From assembly GCF_040807025.1 (NCBI RefSeq), contig NC_090945.1:77600088-77664087 (forward strand): 64,000 bases of DNA, given 5' to 3'. Positions 37,701-49,338 of this stretch are shown piece after piece. Every line of letters starts with the position of its first letter. Position 1 is the first letter of the stretch. The DNA is from Struthio camelus (lineage: Eukaryota > Chordata > Aves > Struthioniformes > Struthionidae). The notes beneath the pieces were generated by a model. The model was not told where the DNA came from. It saw nothing but the letters and a program-made list of their open reading frames with translations, and did not search any database. A program made the position numbers and the translations under genes.

Positions 37701-40700
37701 TCAGACAGAACTGCCTGTATTTTCAGTTTGTGCCTGTTGTCTCTTGTCCTGTCAGTGGGCACTACGGAGAAGAGTCCGGCCCCATTCTCTTTACATTCTT
37801 CCTTCAGATACTTAAATGCATTGATAATATCCCTGTCAATCTTCTCTTCTCCAGGCCCAGCTCTCTCAGCCTTTCCTTATAGTAGAGATGCTCCAGTCCC
37901 CTCATCATCTTTGTAGGCCCTCCACTGAACTCGCTCCAGTAGTACCACGTCTCTCTTGTACTGGGGAGCTCAGAACTGGACACAGTACTTCGGATGTGGC
38001 CTCACTAGGGCCGAATAGAGGGGGAGGGTTATCTCCCTCAACCCGCTGGCAGCGCTCTTCCAATGCAACCCAGGATACCATTGTCCTTCTTGACCACAAT
38101 GGCGCAAGGATCAATATGTTCCTACGCTGATCAGATTGTTTGCTGCTGTAGCAGCAACATATTATAATTTGCTTTAATATAAACAGATTTTTGGTCAATT
38201 CTGATTTTACTGTGTTTATGCAGCAACAAGTAATTCAAATTCATTCTGCAGTTTCTTTGGATCAAATAACGAAGAAAGCATTGCTCTTATTAATCTGGAG
38301 CTGCTGTAATACCTCTATTCCAGACTTCTGTTTTTATTCTGCAAACAGTAGGCCAAAACTGTGAGCTTTATGTGTGAGGTAGGCTTTTACTGGCTGCTTG
38401 GAGAGCAGATTATGTTCACCTATTGATTACCAGCTGACTGTTGTACTGGAGGGGCATAGGATTAACAGCTTAGATGTACTGATATCTCAGTCCATATCTA
38501 TCCTCACTCCCTAGAAACCGAACCAGGAGGTTCTGAGAGTCAGTCTGAAGACAATAAGGAAATAATGTATATCCAGCTCAAGAAGCAATTCCTGCAAAAG
38601 ACCCTGTTCAGAAGCTACCTCCTCACGAATTCGGAAAGGTCTTTAGCTCCCTGAAGGAAGAAGAGAATAGTCTTCCTTTACCTTCGTTACGTTATGAATT
38701 TGATTTATAAAGAAAAAAAATCCCTAATTTGGGATCTGTTTGGACTGCATATACTCTGCTTTAGGAAGCACTTTGAAGATTTCCCAACAACTTTGGTCAT
38801 TCTTAAACTGTTCTTGCTTCAAAAGATCAGCTGTTCTGACTGGACACATTAAAAGCACTGAAGGATGAGAGTGTTCAGAAATCAGACTTGTTCTTAAGAA
38901 AATGCTCTTGGTAACAGTTTCAGTGGCAGTCTTTCTGCTTTAGTCTATAAATGACATTCCTAGCCTAATGGTATTTAGTTTAATAGAGTAGTATCACATC
39001 TGGTTACCCTTCTTATGCTCTTTCAGTTAATAGGATCTTAGTTTTGTTGTTTACAAAATACTAGATGTTTCATTCAAACTGAGGTAATATCTTCATTTTC
39101 CGTGCAGTCTTACAGAGGAGAATATAAATCTGATAACAAGTAGAAATGTAACCTTGTGTTTCGTTCTCATCACAGAAGAACATGGAAAGATGCTGAATGT
39201 ATTGAATGAAAAATGTGAAATGGGCAGCAAAGTCAAATTTGGTAGAATAATTTTTGAGAGCTAACTCTGATAAGAAAAATGCCTTCTAGCTCACTCTGAG
39301 CGCAGAAAACAATATTTTTATTTTTGAGAAGATTTTTGTTCTAACTTTAGATATTTCATGAAAGAAGTAAGGTGAGGAAGTTGTGGGGTAGCTGGAGGTC
39401 ATTAGAGAAAAGAGAGACTTCTTGCAGCTCATGGCAGAGGAGCTCCCACTTAGTGTTCCATCAGCTCCAGGATAAGAATGGAAATAAAATGAGCATAGAA
39501 CAGTTAGGATTCCTTTAAAACACAGATCGGATGAATGATAAACCCAGAAAGATAGTTTACTCACAAGATGCCCAAGGAACAGACTTGATTAAACTGATGT
39601 TGTCAAACAAAATAGTAAGCCCAAGCATCCTGCAATTCCATTTGCTATAGATTTCTTTCAAACTATCATGGGCAAGGATCTGAAAACGCTACTGCACTCT
39701 GTCTAGCATAGTGGTGCCTTGCGTTCTGGGTTCTGGGCTTGCTGAAAATTCCTTATTCTCAAGGGATTTAATGCAGATTTTACCTTTCTGGCTTCTCTCA
39801 GGCTAGTCTTTCCTTTCAGGGATTTTTTTTTCTTTTTTTTTTTTCTTTTTTTCTTTTCCCCTCCATTTATTATTTAGAACCAGAATTTAGGATACTAGAA
39901 TCATTTTTAGAACTCTTAATTATCCTTTTTAATGCTTTACGTCAAATGAATCTCCCATCTACCTTTTTGGATAGTCAACAGTTCAGCTTAGGATGTGGAA
40001 TTTCTGAGGATCTCACTAAACTGAGTGGGCATACAAGTACCAGATGAGCTTCAGTGTAGATAAATTTAAGGTAATGAGTCTAGGGTAGTTCCGACTTAGA
40101 AAACAGATCCTGGAATCGTTGTTGACAGTTTTCTGTTGGTTCAAAATGCAGCAGCAGCCAAAAGGCCAATAAGATCTGGGCACCGTAAGCAGAGGTATTG
40201 AGAACATGATTTTGTTGCTGTAGAAGACCTTGGTGCACCCCCATCTTGAAGACCGTGTGCAGTTTTGGTCTCTGCATCTCAAGAAAGACACAGTAGAGTT
40301 ACAAAAAGTTCAGGGAAGGGCAACTGAAATTGCCCTACAGAGGACAGAACAGCTGCTTGATAAGGAGAATCTGAAAAGATTGGGACTTTTTAAGTTAGAG
40401 AGGGAAAGACTGAAGGATAATATACTTGCTGTTTTTAAAATTGTTATGAAAGCAGTGGATAAGGTGAATGCAGTGGCGCTATTCACTAATCCTGCAATAC
40501 TAGAACTAAGGGTCATCTGATGAAATTAGAAGGAGATGGGATTAAAAACTGATAAAAAGAAATACTTTTTAATGCAGTTATCAATGAAGTTCTGCATTGT
40601 GGAGTTATACAAGGTAACGGTAAACCTATCAAAGGAGTCAAACTGCTTTCTGAGATCTTTAACCCCATCGTAAGCAGAAAAGCAGCACATTTCAAATGAA

Positions 40701-43700
40701 GACATCTCCAGGTTGTCAAAATGATCACTTAAACTTCAGGATGAAACATGAGTTTGTTTCCTCTCCTCTGTGAAAACTTGCTTTTCATGGAATCATAGAG
40801 TAATTTGAGCTGGAAGGGCCCTCTGGGGATTGTCTAGTTCAACCTCCTGCTCAAAGTGGGTCCATCTTCAAATTGCTCAGGGCTTATTCCCTTGAGTTTT
40901 GAATATTTCTAAGGATGGATGTCTTGCAAACTCTTTGGGTTACATGTGCCAGTGCTTAGCCACCATCACTTAATACTTTTTAATGTTCAGTTGAAATTTC
41001 CTTTGCTGCAACTTGACAGTTTTCTCCTGTCCTTAAACTGTGCATATGAATGATGCTGTGATTCAGTCTGATTTGCCTTTTTGTCATTTAGTTTCAAGAA
41101 GGCTTTTTCTGTTTTGTGGAATCAGGGTTTGAAAGTTCTCCGAGAGAGAATCTAGTTCATTCCTCTCATGGGAGGTATGTTTACCTAGATTGTCCATTAG
41201 AGAGGTCAGCCTAACGTGTTCATGAAGAAATTTCTTAGTCTACAAATTAAGCCAGTTACTAATTGTTCTACGCTTAGTGTACATGAAACTAATTGATATA
41301 TGAGTCTCTTTGTAAAAACTGTTACATCTTCTTCCTCCAACTTTTTTTCTTCTAAACTTCTAGAGGTTATGTTTTCTAAACTTAGTGTTGTTTTTGGTTT
41401 TCTTCTTTAACTAATCTCTCTTTTTTTTTTTTTTAAGTCTATCCTAACATATGGTGGCAGAATTGCCCCATAGCTACAGCTGTATCTTCAGGAGTATATA
41501 TCAACAAAGAGTAAATACTTCTCTTCTTTTTATACAAATCACACGTAGTTTAATTTCACTAAAAACTAAGAACTGTCATAACCTGTCATATTTAAGTCCG
41601 TATTACCTCTTGCCCTGCCTCCAACACTGACCAGTATGTGATAGGGAAGAGTATATGGACAGTCAAGTATATAACTTTAGTTCTCTAGAATACTGTCCTC
41701 GGCTCTAGTGATTTGAGGCCCAAGAATTTTATGGGATAGTGCTAGTGTTTTTGTGCTTAGTAGCTTGAATGGAATATTATTCCATAATTTTGATCATTCA
41801 GCCATCACTGGAGATACTGGTTACAGAAAAGAAAATCTAAATCCGCAGTTTTCCACCATCCTATCTTTCCTCACATGAATCTCCTAATGAAAAGAAACAC
41901 TTTACTGTCTACATTTTATGTATTAGCCTGACTTGACTTAATATCAAAGATTTAATTACGTATTTTTTAATGATAATGTTCTTAGAGTTTCTGTGGGCTT
42001 CAGAGCGATCCAGTCAACTGGATAAGGTAGCATGGCTCTATGTAGAACACATCTGAAACGGAAGAAAAGGAAGTGAATAGTTCAAGCATGAAAGGGAGGC
42101 AATACTGCCAGCAGAAATGAAACTGCAAAGCACATTTTCCTTAATTTAGAAATAGTAATAGAATTCTGACTTCAACATCAAAGGCAGTGTAGTGGTACTA
42201 TTTTTCCATGCTCAGTCTGTGCAGAATATAAATAAGGGAACAGGTAAAATCTTGAATGTTCTTATCTGACTCCCCTGTATGTCCATGAATTGTGTTTGTC
42301 AGAGCTCTAAGAACATTATTAAAATGCTAAATAATAGGAGACAAATACGGAAAAAATGTATAGTTTAATCCCTTTTAGAACAGATAGTATTCTGAATGAT
42401 TTTATGCTAGAAATAAAATAGTCTTGATTTTATTTTTTTTTTTAGTATCAAAGCATAGGTTTACACTTGGAGAAGCTTTATAATGTAATGATGGGTCTTG
42501 CTCGTAACTTACAGGTAAGATTTGAAAAGTAGATATTCTGATATAACTTCTGCAGTAGTAAGATGAAGTAAAAAAAGTTAGTGATGTGCCTCATTCAGAT
42601 CAGAATCTCTATGTGATGTGAGTAAAATGGAAGACTTCAATCCTTACTGATTTACAGTGCTGGTCAACATTAAAATAATGTTGTCCAACAAATCTACTAT
42701 TTTTTTCCAGAAGGAGGAAGCATTTAGTCTGAAGGTTACTCATGAGAAGAAAGTTTTCCTCTACAACAGTTAATTTACACATTTATATGAATATTCTAAC
42801 AACACAAAATGCTTAGAATATTGTGATTATATTTTCGTTTAGTATTTTGGAGCTATATGGGGTGATGTTTTATTTTCTATTTCTTAAAACACCATGTAGC
42901 TGCTTTTTACAGGAAGGCGTATTTACAAAGTGTCTTTCTTGGGGACAAAAACTCTCAGCATATCTATTGCTGTAGGTTATATTAACCATTGCTGAGGTTC
43001 AGAGTGCATTTCAAGAACTTTTAGCTTTTCTTTCCTGTAATGATATAGATGAAAGAGTATCAGAATTTAGAGTTATGTTCAGGTTCTGGTGGAAGGTACA
43101 TCATAGAATCCTAGGGGTTTTCTTTGAAGTTGATATAGCAAGCGTAGGGCTGAGACCATTCGTAGATGGAGTATTAGTATTGTTGGTATTAGTCTGGATG
43201 TGTAAGTGGCCCAGCAGTATGATGAGACAATCTGCAAAGGAAGGCAACAGGGAAACACCAAAGGCACAGAAGCACTGACAGCCAACGCTACAGGAGGAGC
43301 TTTTAGACAACTATTGATGTCTGATTGCTTCAGTGGTTAGAGGAAAAAAAGATTTGCCTGTTCTTTATGAATAAATTGGTCCCATCACTGTTTGTTTTCT
43401 TCCTGATGGAAACCAAACTGTGCATCCTGAATGGTTGCTTAATTGTTCAAGTGAAAAAAGAAAAAGGGACAATTATCTGCCCTATTATAATGGAGCTTAC
43501 TCTGAAAATTAAACTGTTTAGAAAAATGAGGTATGTATGTTTTTCTTTTTTTTCTTACTCTTCCTGTACCTTTCCCCACAAAATGGTATGATAATGGTCT
43601 GTATTTAGATACTATAATTCACACTAAGTACTATTTCATTCCACAAACAGTCTTGTCATATAAAGAGGGATTATGCAGAAAGTAAAATAGTGCTTATTGG

Positions 43701-46700
43701 AAAAGAGATCCACAGAATTACACTTATATATATATATATATATATTTTTTTTTTTTTAACTGAAATTGTTTGATACTGATGAGTTTGTTTCCATCTCGCT
43801 TTCAGGTTCAAGGTTTGTGGAAATTATTTTGCACATTAGAGCTTCCACTGATCAAAATTTTGGCGGGTATGAAAGTTCAATTCAAAATAGGAATCTTCAC
43901 CATTTTCACACACCTACTTACTATGTTTTAATAGAACGTTATAACTCAGAATACTAAATGTTACCTTATCCTCATAGCGCATATGTGAGTTTCAGAGCTC
44001 CCATTTTACAGACTAAGAAGCAAGTAAGGTCAAAATCATCACCTGTAAGTGCCCAAAGCTAGGAATCCAAGTACTTATTTAAATGTCTCGTCACTGGTCC
44101 CTCTAAAAGTCAAACTACTTACATGACTCCTCTTGAACTTTGCAACCATCTTAAATACTCTATTTTGAGTATTTAATTTGACACAGCCAAGTTCCTGGGA
44201 GTCTCAAGCAAGTCAGTGTCAAATGGAAAATAAGATCTTAAATTTTTCTTTCTCATTATGATGCTTGATTCTTTATATAATGATACATAGACTTATAAAT
44301 AGAGCTGATGTAATTTTTCTCAGTATATATTTGTATTTACAGTGATGGAAACACACAAAATACATGTGAACAAACAAGAGCTGAAAAAAACATCAGAGAT
44401 TCTGGGGGTAAATTTTATTGGTCTTTATTTTTTCTTGGGGAAATTTTTCTGCCTGTATATGAAGAATAACTGATTTAAAAAGAAGAAATCTATTCTGTTT
44501 TGTCGTGTTTTCCCATAAGCAGTTTTGGGTTTCTTAAATTTTTATTAGTATAAATATAGCGAATGATGTTTGCATATTAGGGTATTTCCGTATTTATTTG
44601 TACAAGCAAAAAAGGCACATTTACTTCATTAGCCTTGCCCCATACTGAGAATGCTTTCCAAAATCCACCAGCTCTTTTAGATTAGGTGTGTTGTAGAACA
44701 GTAATCATAATGAATATTTCTGAACCTACAGTTATCAGTAACAGTCTTTCTGAGAAGAGATAGCTATTTCTTTTTTTTCTTTGCCAATAAAACACTGTCT
44801 TTATAAGTTATGTGTTCTGATAGTGTTCTCTCGTGTCTGTTTTAATCGACTGAGAAACGACAAGCTTAGAACTGTTTTGTAGTAAAACAAAAATACGCTT
44901 TCTTGGAGTCTAGGTAATCTTAGTGGTCTGGCAAGCTTACCGGAAGTTTACCAGAATAATTTGCAGAGCCCTGTTTCTCACAGATCTCCACAGTCCTGAA
45001 TATTCTGAATTATTTTCCTTCAAATTTCGGTACCTTTTACTAATCCCCTTCCTACATGATGATGAAACATAGCTTAAAGAGTACATATACAATCCGCTGA
45101 ACCAAATGTTGATAGCCAGCAATTATTATGCGTTGTGAAGTACCCATTTGTAAGTAGAAGTCCAATATACTTATTAACCTAGGAAGTAACTGAACATTGA
45201 AGAAAATAATAAGGAATAACTCGGAGGTACTAATTTATAGTTGCGACTGAAAGAGCTTGAGCAGGAAGCCCATCAAGTTGCTGGAGAACGATTCCTTTTG
45301 ACGAGCAGTAGTCAGCTCAGAGAGGTAATATTTATACTACTATTAATAGGCATTGTTAGTTGACAGAGAAGAGTTATAAAGCATCTAAAATTGTTGTTAC
45401 AACTTCAGAATTCTTCTGACATACTGATTGTCGTCTTTTCTGTTTATAATGGAAGACATGACAGTTTTTTCCAAAACTTGGCAATTTTGGCAAATCTGTA
45501 TTTAAATGGCTTTAAAGAAAAAAACTGACTTTAGTAAATAAACTAATTTTACAAATAATAACTGAAATAATAAAAGTTTGATATTTTCAGTTCTATGTTA
45601 GTTCTCTGTTTGCTACAGTATGCTCTGTTTTCACGGAATCACAGACTAGTTGAGATTGGAAGGGACTTCTGGAGATCATCTGGTCCACCCTTCCTGCTCA
45701 AGCAGAGTTAGATGAATTTTCCTTGAAATCTGATTTCTGGACTTTAAGTTCAGACACCAAATAATATTCCATTCTATTTTCAGTATTTGAAACGTGGAAA
45801 ATTTTCTCTTATGTTTTTCTTAATGTAGGTATTATTTGAAAAATTAAAACTGCATACGCTGTGTGAGAAAATTCCCAGAACTGAGATACAGCAAGTTGAA
45901 TCCACCTCAGAAGCTGTGGTGAGACTGGGAGGGGTTTTTAATCTTTATGCATAATTTAGAAGTTGTTCTAAATTACGTTCCAGCGAAACTGTCATTTTTA
46001 TATTGTGCTTATCACACTTCCTTTACTTATGCCATGAATGATGGAGAAGGAGGTTGTCCGTCTTAGACAGCATGTATCCAGAATGGTAAGAGGAGAATTC
46101 TATTGCCCTTGACATTTATCAGGCTTAGTGCAGAAAGGCAGCTTTATAGTATATACAGGTTTGTCAGAAATAAAGGAAAAAAACCCCCAGGTTTTCTGAC
46201 CTGAAGTTCTTAGAATTGCATAGCACCTTGCAGTGACTCTACAGGAAGGTCTGATCTGACGCCGTCTAGTCTTAGCTATAGACAGGATTCTCTTAAATCA
46301 GTTTTGGAGCTGGCAATAAACTACTCAGCTATTTTTTCATCATTAGGATTTCTCCCTCATTATGAAACATGAATGAGTTGTTTATGTTTTCTTGCCTATT
46401 TGTGTTGTTTCCAATTTCTCCAGGACGATCAGTGAGTACATTTACAGGGATTCTGCTTGGAGACACCATCCAGCCTTCTCTTCCTCACAAACTGAACACA
46501 TTCTAAAAAAAATCTGATGACCCTGCAGTCTTCTCTGTCTTCAGGTTGCTCTCTGTGATGGGAAAAACAAACAAATAAACCAGCTGTAGAATCTAAACTT
46601 CAGCTATAACCATGGTTACAAACTTTACTACCGGGATATACTTATGATCTGCTTCAAAGGAGGGAGGCTTTTTCACTTGTTAAATTTTGGTGGCTATGTA

Positions 46701-49300
46701 TGACTAACTGGTTGGGTGGAAGAGACCACAGGTGAAAGAAAAGAATGTTAACTTAAAATTTGCTTGATAAGAAAACTAGCAACCCAAACTTTCTTATGTC
46801 AGGAGATCTGGGCTAATACCTTGTCGTTGTCAAATTTTTAAGACCCTTAACTCGTTATTCATGCTAAGTAAACGATTTTGTGGGAAATTATTTGATACCT
46901 GTGGTTGGAATTGGGAATTGTCACTTTCTTTGTATTTTCCATGTTTTCTTTTCATGTACGTGAATTTTCCTCAGTTTTTTCCTCTGTGGAGACAGTTGCC
47001 TTCATTATTTGGTGTGACATCTGCATAGGGGTCAAATTAAAATGATCAACTCCTAGCTTAAAATGAACACCTCTGGGAAAGATAAAAATAGTGTTTGTTT
47101 CTCATGTATGAAGGAGGAAATTCAACTTAGGCCAACTGCCTAAACTACTAGATACTATCTCTGAGGTAGTATCAACAGTATAACAATATAAATTGCACCT
47201 CATTCAAGGAGTAGGAAGTCTTATAGATCAAATATGTAATCTTGGAGAGCCACAAGTAAGCCTTGGGAGATAGGAAGGATTAGCGAAATAGAATGCATGT
47301 CTTCTTTTGTGTGCAGTGGACCAAAGCAATGCTTTTACCTAGTCCACTTCTCTGTTTCCAACAATTGCTAAGGCTAGCTTATTTAAAGAAAGGTAAACTG
47401 AAACCTTCTGATAGATAAATACAAGATAATTAATATCTTGTCTCTCCCTGGTAGTAAGAAAGAGACTTATCCTTTTAAATCTCTGTTCTGGTATAGTTGC
47501 ATCTATTTTTTACCCTAATCTATTGTAGTTCCTGATATTTTTGTTGTACTAATATATATCCAATCTCTCTTTGAATCATTTCATTCATTTTCTTAATAAC
47601 ATTTTTTGGCGATTTACAAGCAAATTAAACAAAAATATACTTCATTTTTTTGTTTCTGGATTTGAGAATTTCAACATTTTTTTCTTTGAAAGTCTCGCAA
47701 AACTTGTCTTATGGGGAAAAAAGAAAAAATTCTCCTCTTGCCTTTCCTAGATTTGTTTTTTTTTTTTTTAATTTCGTGTGCTTTTAGCATGTTCCCTCTT
47801 ACTTAGATGCTATCTAGCACTGAAAAATAAACAAAAGAACACAATCAGCCCCTCCCACCTCCCTATGTTTTCAAAGTACTTGTGGAAAAGTTTTTATCTC
47901 TGTATATCTCTCTATCCCTCTTGGGGAAGGGATGAGATTGGAAGGGAAGAATACTCTCCAGTCCTCCATCTTGAAGGTAGGAAAGAATGAAGGCTTCCTT
48001 GGGCCTAAGGAAGATTGTTGGTAAGCGTATTATCCTTTAGCGCATTATTTAGTGAATTCAGCTTGGAGAGAGAATTTCTTCCTCCAAAATTGATTCTGTA
48101 TTTTATTTACTGATACTTAAATGTAAAATAAAAACCAATGTTCTAATGGTTAAATTTAGATGGTTAAATAATGCCAGTTAGCAGAAAAGTGTAAGAGTAA
48201 TTCAGGTTCTTTATTTTGCAGCTAAATAAGTTGCAAGATCTTCATCCCTTGCCTAAGATAATTTTAGAATACCGGCAGGTGAGCTGTGCTTTTTTACATT
48301 TCGTCGTTTCACGGAAGCAAAGATCAGCAAGAAATAACATTTCACAGCTAAGTGAAAAAATGTTGACTAGGCTCTTATTTACATTCATTTAAATATTTAT
48401 TTAAATTTTGATGTTTTAGATATTCTAAAGCATTTCTAAATTTAAAATTTATACTCCTGTTTTGCAATATATTAGATGTAGCTAACAAAACACTCTCTGT
48501 TGCAAAAGCAATTGGAAAACTTTGCAGTTAAATTTGTCTAGTGCTATAAAACACTCTCAAAATCTCTCTTTTCTAGCTCAGAAGAAATACATTGAAGAAA
48601 GTGAAGTTGATGACTAGTTATGTTGTTTTTCAGGTGACAAGAGCTCCATGAAAATCCAGAGCAACCCATTTAGTCTGCTCTTTTGCCTAATGTTTCGTTT
48701 TTCAGTAGATGCGCTTCCAAGATAAAAAACAAAAAGTGGGGCTTTTTGCGGCTTTTTTTGTGTCATTCATTGAAAATTATAAATTCTGATAGTTCATTTG
48801 CTAGTATCTGCTTACACCTGGCTTTAGAGTATAACCAAACCTAACTTACGTTAGTAGGTCAAGCTACTAGTGAATATACATGCATTATTTTTGAAGGTAA
48901 AACAGTTTGTATGCTTTTTTTTAAAAAGAAAAAATTAATAGGCATTTGAAGAACAATATCTTTAATTTGAAAATCGCTTATATTTATGAATAAGAATTTG
49001 TCTTTTTTGTATTACATTTATGTGATTTAGGTTCATAAGATAAAATCAGCCTATGTGGATGGACTACTAACTTGCATGAAAAAGGTAAAAATGCAGAACA
49101 TAGCCTGCAAAATGTGATGTCTTCAAAGAAGACTTTCCTCCTGAGCTCATGATATGAAATAATTGCTGCATTTAGTTTAAGAAATTTTGTGTATCGAAAA
49201 TGCTAAAATATTTCTTGTTGGCATTGCAGTCCTGCTTGCAGTGAGTTTTCATTACTAATATTTGTATTTATTAAACTTTAGAGAAACATATCCTTTTACA

Positions 49301-49338
<38 letters not shown>

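Larger units (their letters stand above)
32769..42445 (+). other. Largest complete POLN intron (9.7 kb)
   Basis: It carries most of the transposon load in the window: CR1 copies at 37491-38108, 40015-40740 and 40789-41035. The stretch 33.6-36.4 kb has a less AT-rich texture and may be decayed transposon sequence; it contains a 12-bp inverted repeat at 35010-35036. A T/C-rich tract lies at 39822-39861. No host gene is recognised. Confidence 0.7.

Noticed and set aside
37503..38198. Several open frames on both strands
   Set aside because: They lie wholly within, or overlap, the minus-strand CR1 element.
40230..40520. 96-codon open frame as a POLN or nested-gene exon
   Set aside because: The sequence follows CR1 reverse transcriptase; no acceptor/donor in phase with POLN.
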